A DNA stretch of 6,814 bases, from the NCBI GenBank assembly GCA_003566395.1, contig PXDL01000181.1:1-6814 (forward strand). Reading direction: 5' to 3'. Below the pieces are notes generated by a model, which was not told the DNA's origin, made no database searches, and saw nothing but the letters and a program-made list of their open reading frames with translations. How positions within the stretch are numbered: the first letter of the stretch is position 1; each line of letters starts with the position of its first letter. Source of the DNA: Balneolia bacterium. GTDB lineage: Bacteria > Bacteroidota > Rhodothermia > Balneolales > Cyclonatronaceae. Positions 1-5,127 of the stretch are shown one piece after another. Both the position numbers and the translations under genes were made by a program.

Positions 1-96
1 AACCTGTTGGCCGGGTTGGCGGCATACTCCTACTTTCCAAAAAAACCAGCAATTAAGTATGATCCCGTTCATACGAACCAATTAAGCCTAATTTAG
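1..96 (+). CDS. C-terminal fragment of a probable transposase (5' end outside window)
   Basis: Frame 1 is open from the left edge to a TAG at 94-96, giving 31 residues that begin NLLAGLAAYSYFPKKPAIKY. The pattern of a short hydrophobic helix followed by AYxYxPKKP resembles the C-terminal tails of several DDE transposases of Bacteroidota insertion sequences, from recollection of the family style only. The family cannot be fixed from so little sequence. The setting fits, because a second, broken transposase lies about 570 bases downstream and the DNA between them carries no intact gene. It could also be the tail of an unrelated protein, or a chance open frame, since only 31 codons are visible. 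Confidence 0.4.
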   Translation, partial: NLLAGLAAYSYFPKKPAIKYDPVHTNQLSLI

Positions 97-186
97 AATC
101 GAACTCAGGTTATTAGAATCTTTACTCATCTAGATCTTGTGAATCATTATCAGTCTCCTCCTGGATTGCCATTTATCTTCCTTTAT

Positions 187-221
187 GTGATTTGTCTGAG
201 GTTACGGGTCTGTAAGTTGTA
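187..221 (+). repeat. Weak heptamer-phased array (GT-type)
   Basis: Units of seven bases starting at 187, 194, 201 and 208 all begin with GT, and the unit at 215 begins AGT. One unit, GTTACGG, is identical to a unit of the strong array at 5062-5068. The phasing is real but short and degenerate. Without the clearer arrays elsewhere in the window I would not have called it. Confidence 0.3.
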
Positions 222-313
222 AGGCTTTTAAATACTTTTCCAGGAAAACGCTTTGGCAATCGATTATCGACTCCAACGTCTGCTTCAAGCAGGAATTTGC
301 CCGCCTCCAAGAG

Positions 314-337
314 CACCTCTCCTTGCCAAGGGAGGTG
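314..337. repeat. Imperfect palindrome with CACCTC/GAGGTG arms
   Basis: CACCTC (314-319) pairs with GAGGTG (332-337). After an unpaired T at 320, CCTT (321-324) pairs with AAGG (328-331), leaving a 3-base loop. A self-complementary CGCCGGCG follows at 351-358. The style recalls small dispersed intergenic palindromes found in many bacterial genomes. Copy number cannot be judged from one window. Confidence 0.5.
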
Positions 338-369
338 GCCGCGAAGGGGTCGCCGGCGGTTTTAGGAAC

Positions 370-389
370 CCTTTTGTCCGCACAAAAGG
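370..389. repeat. Perfect 8-bp hairpin, 4-base loop
   Basis: CCTTTTGT (370-377) and ACAAAAGG (382-389) are exact reverse complements around the loop CCGC. No T-run follows on the plus strand, and no gene ends beside it, so it does not behave like a standard terminator. It lies 32 bases after the imperfect palindrome at 314-337, and the two may belong to one repeat unit. Confidence 0.5.
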
Positions 390-503
390 TAAGAGAAGCT
401 GAATTCGAGCTTGGGGTTACGGACTACTTCCATTGGTCGGCCCTCGGAGGCATCTCAACTTGATCGACATCGCGGCTCAGGCCAAATTCGCCGGCTCAAT
501 TAA

Positions 504-547
504 CCCGGACAGGTGACCTTCGCTTCGCTGCGTTCTATCTGTCCGGG
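504..547. repeat. 9-bp inverted repeat with 26-base loop
   Basis: CCCGGACAG (504-512) is the exact reverse complement of CTGTCCGGG (539-547). The loop contains CTTCGCTTCGCTGCG, which is internally repetitive. A smaller hairpin, ATCCC/GGGAT, follows at 562-566/571-575. There is no T-run and no adjoining gene. I looked for integron attC core sites around it and found none in the right positions. Confidence 0.5.
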
Positions 548-652
548 GCTACCGATAGGTAATCCCTAACGGGATAATCCTGGCTGGCACCAAGTTCACC
601 GGCCTTAATCTGTACTATGGTTAGCCGAAGTTCAGTTTTCAAACGCTCTGTG

Positions 653-673
653 AGCTAATTCAGGGACGGACAC
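653..673. repeat. 21-bp direct repeat, left copy
   Basis: This copy shares 19 of 21 bases with 1080-1100. The first 14 bases (AGCTAATTCAGGGA) and the last five (GACAC) are identical, and two bases between them differ. Both copies have the same orientation and bracket the transposase remnant. Its last three bases form the CAC codon that opens the HSDGG motif of the remnant. The frame immediately upstream is stopped by a TAA at 656-658, within the repeat. Confidence 0.8.
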
Positions 674-1060
674 TCTGATGGAGGCTACCTGAAACTGCTC
701 AGAAGTCGTGGCATAAGCATCAGCATGGGTCGTAAAGCCCAAGATAATGCCTATGCGGAACGTATCAACGGGATTATCAAAAACGAGTACCTGTACCCGC
801 GTGAGCTGCGTAGTTATCATCAGCTCAGGCGCTATACTCGCCAGGCGGTGACCGATTATAACACCAAACGCCATTATCTGGCTTTGGGTCGATGCTGCCC
901 GGCAGACTTTGAAAAGCGCTGGCAAAGGGCACCTATAACCGAGCGTCCGGTAATTATAATCCGCTCAGAAAAGACCCCGAAAAAATTAACCAAAATTTTG
1001 GAGGATCCTCCAATTGTTCCAGACGGACAATATTCCTATTGTCCGTTTATTTTAAACTAA
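671..1060 (+). pseudogene. Truncated IS3-family transposase (integrase-core C-terminal part)
   Basis: This is the 3' part of an IS3-type DDE transposase (OrfB), the enzyme that cuts and joins the element's ends. In frame from 671 it reads HSDGGYLKLLRSRGISISM, followed by a DNAYAERINGIIKNEYL block. That block holds the catalytic glutamate (codon 758-760) and the usual lysine seven residues later. A DYNTKRHYLALGRCCPADF segment follows, matching the C-terminal integrase subdomain of the family. Two defects show that it is broken. The frame is stopped upstream by TAA at 656-658, so OrfA and the first catalytic aspartate are absent. Only 26 residues separate the HSD aspartate from the glutamate, where the family norm is about 35, so several codons seem to be missing. 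The ATG at 725 lies inside the domain and is not a true start. The last codons overlap a terminator-like hairpin. Confidence 0.85.
1021..1053 (+). terminator. Terminator-like hairpin inside the transposase 3' end
   Basis: ACGGACAAT (1023-1031) pairs perfectly with ATTGTCCGT (1038-1046) around a 6-base loop, and the stem can be extended by A1021-T1048 and a G-T pair. The T-rich TTTATTTT follows directly. This is the layout of an intrinsic terminator, but it overlaps the last codons of the transposase remnant, whose stop is at 1058-1060. It may stop transcription leaving the element. Alternatively the true coding end may have been earlier, with the last codons being read-through. Confidence 0.55.
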
Positions 1061-1079
1061 TAACCAATACTAACGGTCA

Positions 1080-1100
1080 AGCTAATTCAGGGATCGACAC
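1080..1100. repeat. 21-bp direct repeat, right copy (candidate IS right end)
   Basis: This is the partner of 653-673, with 19 of 21 identical bases. It starts 20 bases after the transposase stop codon and is the most plausible right terminus of the insertion sequence. A heptamer-phased array begins about nine bases further on, so the repeat marks the change from IS to flanking DNA. Confidence 0.7.
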
Positions 1101-1108
1101 GCAACACC

Positions 1109-1136
1109 ATTCAACACTCATCATTCAAAATTGAGA
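1109..1136 (+). repeat. Heptamer-phased array, ATT type (4 units)
   Basis: Units start at 1109, 1116, 1123 and 1130. All begin with A and have T at position 3 and A at position 5. Three begin ATT and one ACT, and the first three share C at position 4. The array starts directly beyond the probable right end of the insertion sequence. It is short, but it follows the same pattern as the longer array at 5128-5162. Confidence 0.55.
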
Positions 1137-1318
1137 GCGGAGCGACCTGCGCCATGTCATCTTCATCAACTGTTCCGGCGCAGCCGGGAATGGACAACTC
1201 GAGATATCCCATTTTTCCTGTTCAGACTGGAAAATCTGTTCGCCTGATTTTGAGGCCTCTCCCCGGGAAAGGAATTGGACTTGACCCTGATTATCGGCTA
1301 ACGGCTGTTGACTACTTC

Positions 1319-1360
1319 CTTCCGTCCTCAGTCCTTCGACCTCAATCTTCCGTCTTAACT
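1319..1360 (+). repeat. Heptamer-phased array, C-pyrimidine-T type (6 units)
   Basis: Six consecutive units start at 1319, 1326, 1333, 1340, 1347 and 1354. Every unit begins C, then T or C, then T, and five of six end in T. CTTCCGT occurs as both the first and the fifth unit; the others differ in the middle bases. The spacing is exactly seven throughout, so this is a phased array and not merely pyrimidine-rich sequence. The array lies in gene-free DNA between the insertion-sequence remnant and the lipoprotein gene. Confidence 0.75.
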
Positions 1361-1472
1361 GACTTCATCTCCTGCATGTTTTTGCGGCACTTGACTGTAG
1401 CCCGTTAAATTAACCCCGGTTGAATGGGAAATATCCTCCGGAATTTATATCTTGAATCTGGTTGTTTCGATG

Positions 1473-1482
1473 TCCGGCCGGA
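1473..1482. promoter_or_regulatory. 10-bp perfect palindrome TCCGGCCGGA, possible operator
   Basis: The sequence is its own reverse complement and lies 107 bases before the lipoprotein start codon. Its centre is 28 bases from that of a second palindrome at 1500-1511. Two palindromes in a gene leader can form a regulator site, but CCGG-rich palindromes also arise by chance in DNA like this. Confidence 0.25.
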
Positions 1483-1499
1483 TTACAGGTCTGAACAGA

Positions 1500-1511
1500 A
1501 GATTGCAATCT
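1500..1511. promoter_or_regulatory. 12-bp perfect palindrome AGATTGCAATCT, possible operator
   Basis: This is a perfect 12-base dyad ending 78 bases before the lipoprotein start. ATTGCAAT-centred dyads are typical in form of helix-turn-helix repressor sites. No regulator gene is visible in the window to pair with it, so its role is an inference from shape and position. Confidence 0.35.
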
Positions 1512-1589
1512 GCGGAAGACGGCCGGTCATATTCCCGCAGCAGCGATCCTTTTCAGGGCTGAATTTCTCCTCTTAACCCTCCGTATGAT

Positions 1590-2627
1590 ATGGAATATGG
1601 TAAGTACACGGCGTTCACAGCTGCTTTGCTGCTCATTCTTGCCGGATTGCTGACGGCCTGTAACGGAAGTCCTGATGCACCCGAAATTAAAATAGGACTG
1701 GTAAGTACCGAAGGCGGTTTCAGCGACAGCGGATTCAACGAACTGGCGCATATCGGTTTCTTGAGGGCTCAGGATGAGCACACCTTCACAGCCGAGGCTT
1801 TAGAAAGCAGCTCAACCGAAGAAATCCGGGATAATATCTATAATCTTGCCGAACAGGGTTTCGATCTGATTATCACGCTTGGGTATCAGGCAGCCGAACC
1901 CGTACTCGAAGCCGCACAAGATTACCCCGATGTACAGTTTGCTCTTCTCGATCTTAAAGTTGACGATCCTCCCTCCAACCTCAGCACGTTTGTCTATCGG
2001 GTTGATCAGTCCGCTTTTCTATGCGGATTTCTGGCCGCCTGGTGGGCCGATTCCAATAATTCTGATCAAGCCGTTGTAGGATGGGTTGGCGGCCCGCCCA
2101 TCACCGAGATCGAGCGGTTCAGAGTAGGTTATGCATCCGGAGTGGCGCATTACAACTACAATGCCCGAAGCAGCGTGAAAGTTATAGGAGAATATGCATC
2201 AGGTTTCCTTGACCCTGATGAAGGGCGTCGGATTGCCGGCAAGCTTATTGAAAACGGAGCATCCGTAATTTTCCCGTTTGCCGGTACTACCGGTCACGGC
2301 GCACTATCGGCGGCAAAGGAACACGGTATTTGGGGCATCGGCGTGGATCAGGATCTGTACCATACGCTTCCGGAAGTTTCCGACATTCTGCTCACCTCTA
2401 ATATGAAGAAACTCGATAACACCGTTTCCGCCCTCATTAGCCGTTTTTTAGCCAATGATGACTGGGGAGGTGAACCCGTACATTTCGGAACCCTGAGCAA
2501 CGGCGATGTTGATCTGGCTCCGTTTCACGACTTTGAAAGTGAGGTTCCCGATTCAATCAGACAACAGCTTAGCGACCTGCGCGAAGCGATTATAAACGGG
2601 CAGCAGCCCACCGGATGGAGCAGGTAA
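1590..2627 (+). CDS. BMP-family (PnrA/TmpC-like) substrate-binding lipoprotein
   Basis: This is a probable periplasmic-face lipoprotein that binds a small ligand. Characterised members of the basic-membrane-protein family bind purine nucleosides for an ABC importer. Residues 8-24 form a lipoprotein signal ending LLTAC, with Cys24 as the lipidation site. The mature part shows the family's landmarks: GGFSDSGFNE (42-51), LAEQGFDLIITLGYQ (86-100), YPDVQFALLD (112-121), VVGWVGGPPITEIERFRVGY (162-181), IFPFAGTTGHGAL (227-239) and GVDQD (251-255). At 345 residues it is full length. The frame has a stop at 1560-1562 and no other ATG, GTG or TTG before 1590. No Shine-Dalgarno is visible, which is common in Bacteroidota. 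No permease or ATPase gene adjoins it, and a strong terminator follows, so it is monocistronic here. Family confidence is high; the ligand is inferred. Confidence 0.93.
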   Translation: MEYGKYTAFTAALLLILAGLLTACNGSPDAPEIKIGLVSTEGGFSDSGFNELAHIGFLRAQDEHTFTAEALESSSTEEIRDNIYNLAEQGFDLIITLGYQAAEPVLEAAQDYPDVQFALLDLKVDDPPSNLSTFVYRVDQSAFLCGFLAAWWADSNNSDQAVVGWVGGPPITEIERFRVGYASGVAHYNYNARSSVKVIGEYASGFLDPDEGRRIAGKLIENGASVIFPFAGTTGHGALSAAKEHGIWGIGVDQDLYHTLPEVSDILLTSNMKKLDNTVSALISRFLANDDWGGEPVHFGTLSNGDVDLAPFHDFESEVPDSIRQQLSDLREAIINGQQPTGWSR

Positions 2628-2675
2628 ATTGCTCTGATTTGTTTTTTTGGAATAACCACATTCACCAATTCTGTT

Positions 2676-2709
2676 CCCGTCCCGTCTGTTCAGGCGGGAC
2701 GGGCTTTTT
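2676..2709 (+). terminator. Strong intrinsic terminator after the lipoprotein gene
   Basis: CCCGTCCCG (2676-2684) pairs with CGGGACGGG (2695-2703). Three further pairs, one of them a G-T wobble, close a 4-base loop. Five T residues follow after one C. The hairpin lies 48 bases beyond the lipoprotein stop and separates that gene from the downstream T9SS cargo gene. Confidence 0.9.
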
Positions 2710-2721
2710 CCACATCGGAAA

Positions 2722-2745
2722 TTGTGACACTTTTTTTAGTATAAT
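2722..2745 (+). promoter_or_regulatory. Possible promoter of the T9SS cargo gene
   Basis: TATAAT lies at 2740-2745 in an AT-rich stretch just after the terminator, about 120 bases before the next start codon. A TTGTGA at 2722-2727 is only 12 bases away, too close for a standard sigma-70 -35 box. The Bacteroidota consensus (TTG and TAnnTTTG) is not clearly met either. Position is the main support. Confidence 0.3.
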
Positions 2746-2755
2746 AGTTTAACAT

Positions 2756-2776
2756 CTCGTTTAAGGGGTAAACGGG
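2756..2776 (+). promoter_or_regulatory. 5'-leader hairpin or dyad of the T9SS cargo gene
   Basis: CGTTTA (2758-2763) and TAAACG (2769-2774) are perfect reverse complements around the loop AGGGG. The outer bases allow two more pairs, one of them a wobble. The dyad lies 10 bases after the TATAAT and about 90 bases before the start codon. It could be an operator overlapping the transcription start or an mRNA leader stem. Confidence 0.35.
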
Positions 2777-2864
2777 ACATGCTTCCTTTCTCTATTTCAT
2801 CCTGTGCTTCCAATATCCTTCTTTTCCAAAATCCGACCGCCTGTCATAATCCAATCACGAGCCC

Positions 2865-4943
2865 ATGAAACAGCTATACATTTTCTCTTTTCTTCTGCTG
2901 CCTTTTATCTTATACAGCGGAAACTTGTCTCCGGCCACAGCACAGTGGACCGATAATCCCGACGACAATCTCGCCATTGCTTCTTTCAGCGGTGAATTGA
3001 TACAGCCTAAATTTGCGCCGCATCCCGACGGCGGGGCCTACATTAGCTGGCTGGGCAATACCGGTAGTGGTTATGATGTCTATCTTCAGCGCATCGACGC
3101 CGATGGGAACCTCTTGTGGGATGAGTCCGGTCTTATTGTTGCCCAGCGCGGAGTTACTTCCACCGAAAACTACGGCCTCACCGCAGACCTGGAAGGCCGG
3201 GCGGCTCTGGCTTTCCGCGACGACCGCTTCGGTTCCTTACGCATAACGGCCGCACTTATCGACGAAAACGGCGAATTTCTGTGGGGTGAAGACGGAGTGG
3301 ATATTTCCGGTGATCCCGGTTTTGTGGCTTCACCGCGCATCACGGCTGTTTCCGACGGTGGTTTTGTGGCCGGATTTACGGGTCCCGGATTTGCTTCCAT
3401 CGTAAAACTTGATGCGGCCGGTACCATTTCATGGACTCATCAGGAATCGGGTTCCGTAAACCTCGCATTGTCGGACCTTGCTGCCACAGACGCCGAAGGG
3501 GAAACCGGATCTTCGGTAGCACTCTTCAGAACTCTTTCTCCCACAGCCCCCGGCCGGCTCTCGGCCCAAAAATATGATGCCGACGGAAACAGATTATGGG
3601 ACCAGGACCGACTCGATGTTATGACCGACGGCTCCCTGCAGTTTGGAAATTTCCCATCGGTAGCTTCAGATCAAAACGGCGGCATGATCACAACCTGGTA
3701 CCAAAGCTCCCCTTCGCTTCAGGTATTTGTACAGCAGATTGGCGCTGCCGGCGATATCCGGTTTGCGGAAGGCGGATTGGCCGTATCCCACCTCAGCTCT
3801 CAGCTTCGTACCAACCCGTCGGCAGTACATCATCTTGAAACAGACGACATTTATGTTTTCTGGCGGGAAACCGACTCCTCACAAAACCAGATCGGCCTGT
3901 ATGGCCAGCGCATTACCGGCGAAGGTCAGCTTGAATGGGGTGAAAACGCGCTTCCGGTCGTACCACTGGGGTCAGATATCGGTAACATTAATACATTTAT
4001 GATGGATGGAGATGCCGTTGTTGCTTACATAAGCGAGTCAGGCAGCGGGAATGACAGCATTCTGGCCTCCCGCTTCAGCAGCGACGGATCCTTTGTGTGG
4101 GATGATGAGCAGGTCGTTATCGCTTCCGGAGGATCCGATAAATTCAGGCTGGAATTCATGAACGCCTCCGATACCGAGGTTTTTCTGGTCTGGCAGGATT
4201 ACCGCAACAACGAACCTGATATTTACGCACAAAACCTGAATGCCGACGGGTCCCTCGGATTGCCGGATGAAGAACCTCCCGTTCCGCAAGAACTGGTCAC
4301 GTTCAGCGTGGACATGAGCGTGCAGGAACAAGCCGGCACGTTCATTCCTGAATCCGGTGACCGCATTCATGTGCTGGGTGAGTTTAACGAATGGACGGCC
4401 ACTGACGACAGTGAAATGCTGCTTTTAGAAACTGAAAGCATGATTTATGAGCTTGCGTTAGTTCTGGAAGGAGAAGCCGGAAGCAGCTACGAGTACAAAT
4501 TTTTCATTGAAGCCGGAGACGACCGTACCCTGCCGAACGGCGGCTGGGAGGAAGAAGTCGGACCGGGGGAAAACGGCAACCGGGTGGTAACGCTGACAGG
4601 GGAAGATCAGGAGCTTGAGGTTGTTTACTTCAACAACGAGGATGAATTTGTGTCTGTCGGTGATGAAGGTGAACACCCGGTAAAGCTTCGCCTCGAACAA
4701 AATTATCCGAATCCGTTCAATCCGGTAACCGTTATTCGTTACAGCCTCCCGCAGCGGGACCACGTGCGAATCGAAGTTTTTGATATTCAGGGCAGACAGG
4801 TCGCCCTGCTCGAAAATTCCGAACGCATCGCCGGAACGCATCAGGTCACCTTTGATGCATCCGGACTCGCCAGCGGAGTTTACATCAGCCGTCTTCAGGT
4901 CGGGAACACCGTACTAACCGGCAAAATGATGCTGATCAAGTAA
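2865..4943 (+). CDS. T9SS-secreted surface protein: propeller-like repeats plus CBM-like domain
   Basis: This 692-residue protein is exported by Sec and then by the type IX system. Residues 1-26 are a signal peptide (MKQLYIFSFLLLPF, with a cleavage site near ATA-QW). Residues 27-470 hold eight repeats of about 54 residues. Their (D)xDGxxLW-type markers lie at 78, 133, 183, 238, 293, 351, 405 and 459, often preceded by YxQRID or YAQ, which suggests a beta-propeller. Residues 478-590 (VTFSVDM, VLGEFNEW, YEYKFFI) look like a starch/glycogen-binding CBM20/CBM48-type beta-sandwich. The last 91 residues are a T9SS type A sorting domain with NYPNPFNP at 613-620, FDIQGRQV, SGVY and a final KMMLIK. 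No catalytic motif was recognised, so ligand binding or adhesion is inferred. The gene has its own leader, ends with two TAA codons and faces the secretin operon. Confidence 0.9.
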   Translation: MKQLYIFSFLLLPFILYSGNLSPATAQWTDNPDDNLAIASFSGELIQPKFAPHPDGGAYISWLGNTGSGYDVYLQRIDADGNLLWDESGLIVAQRGVTSTENYGLTADLEGRAALAFRDDRFGSLRITAALIDENGEFLWGEDGVDISGDPGFVASPRITAVSDGGFVAGFTGPGFASIVKLDAAGTISWTHQESGSVNLALSDLAATDAEGETGSSVALFRTLSPTAPGRLSAQKYDADGNRLWDQDRLDVMTDGSLQFGNFPSVASDQNGGMITTWYQSSPSLQVFVQQIGAAGDIRFAEGGLAVSHLSSQLRTNPSAVHHLETDDIYVFWRETDSSQNQIGLYGQRITGEGQLEWGENALPVVPLGSDIGNINTFMMDGDAVVAYISESGSGNDSILASRFSSDGSFVWDDEQVVIASGGSDKFRLEFMNASDTEVFLVWQDYRNNEPDIYAQNLNADGSLGLPDEEPPVPQELVTFSVDMSVQEQAGTFIPESGDRIHVLGEFNEWTATDDSEMLLLETESMIYELALVLEGEAGSSYEYKFFIEAGDDRTLPNGGWEEEVGPGENGNRVVTLTGEDQELEVVYFNNEDEFVSVGDEGEHPVKLRLEQNYPNPFNPVTVIRYSLPQRDHVRIEVFDIQGRQVALLENSERIAGTHQVTFDASGLASGVYISRLQVGNTVLTGKMMLIK

Positions 4944-4998
4944 TAAGGACATGATTACTGGCTATTGGATAATTGTCCGTGCTCCCGAGACCCTACGT

Positions 4999-5082
4999 TT
5001 TTCATGTTTCATGTTCCGCGTTGCGCGTTCCAGGTTGAAAGTTGAAAGTTGCGAGCTGTAGGTTACGGGTTCAAAGTTCCAG
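4999..5082 (+). repeat. Long heptamer-phased array, GTT type (11-12 units)
   Basis: From 5006 there are eleven consecutive 7-base units, and ten begin GTT; the exception, at 5055, begins GCT. A twelfth, earlier unit at 4999 reads TTTTCAT and matches the next unit, GTTTCAT, at six of seven bases. The last four bases of each unit vary (TCAT, CCGC, GCGC, CCAG, GAAA and others), with GTTGAAA and GTTCCAG each occurring twice. Spacing never slips. The array starts 56 bases after the cargo gene stop. It is a strictly phased array with fixed prefix and variable suffix, unlike an ordinary microsatellite. Function is unknown to me. Confidence 0.95.
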
Positions 5083-5127
5083 CTCCCGGCTTTATTTAGG
5101 AAATGTAAGCCGATGCCGGCCGGAACA

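Larger units (their letters stand above)
97..652. other. Gene-free stretch with hairpins and repeat-like DNA
   Basis: I find no credible gene here. The first part (to about 240) is AT-rich and contains TTAGAATC twice, at 93-100 and 113-120. A plus-strand frame is open from 200 to the TGA at 461-463, but it has no ATG and runs through two hairpins, so it looks fortuitous. Structures seen are an imperfect hairpin at 314-337, a perfect 8-bp hairpin at 370-389, a 9-bp inverted repeat at 504-512/539-547, and a 5-bp hairpin at 562-575. The word GTTACGG occurs at 201-207 and 416-422 and again inside the heptamer array near 5062. The DNA is best read as accessory sequence accumulated beside insertion-sequence remnants. 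Confidence 0.6.
653..1100 (+). mobile_element. Remnant of an IS3-family insertion sequence
   Basis: The remnant consists of the 3' transposase fragment plus 40 bases downstream, ending in the 21-bp repeat at 1080-1100. That right copy begins 20 bases after the transposase stop, where the right terminal repeat of an IS3 element would be expected. Read on the opposite strand it begins GTGTCGATCCCTGAATTAGC, and a terminus starting TG is usual in this family. The equivalent left end is not found in inverted orientation. Instead a second copy in the same orientation lies at 653-673. The element is therefore internally truncated or rearranged and cannot transpose by itself. The right boundary is an inference. 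Confidence 0.6.
1137..1589. other. Gene-free stretch upstream of the BMP lipoprotein
   Basis: No convincing gene is present. A frame open from an ATG at 1154 to 1408 has low-complexity content, runs straight through the heptamer array at 1319-1360 and resembles no protein I recognise. The left part carries a TTTTCC/GGAAAA hairpin at 1213-1234. The right part, from about 1410, is the leader of the lipoprotein gene and holds two perfect palindromes, at 1473-1482 and 1500-1511. AT-rich sequence around 1443-1450 could hold a promoter, but no box is good enough to call. Confidence 0.6.

Noticed and set aside
200..463. Plus-strand frame of 87 codons without stop
   Set aside because: It has no ATG, includes two hairpins and a weak heptamer array, and its residues look like translated repeat DNA.
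504..627. Integron attC site
   Set aside because: The inverted repeat lacks flanking RYYYAAC and GTTRRRY core sites at the right ends, and no integrase is seen.
240..640. Group II intron or structured RNA with known fold
   Set aside because: No domain V-like hairpin or reverse transcriptase sequence could be found; the hairpins do not form a recognisable class.
632..925. Minus-strand open frame opposite the transposase
   Set aside because: It is antisense to the well-supported IS3 coding remnant and resembles nothing.
1154..1408. Plus-strand open frame of 84 codons as a gene
   Set aside because: It runs through the heptamer array, has low-complexity repeat content, no recognisable domain, and lies in decayed DNA.
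1527..1781. Minus-strand open frame near the lipoprotein start
   Set aside because: It overlaps the lipoprotein signal and N-terminal motif on the other strand and has no family likeness.
4458..4841. Minus-strand open frame of 127 codons
   Set aside because: It is antisense to the CBM-like domain and T9SS sorting tail of the cargo protein.
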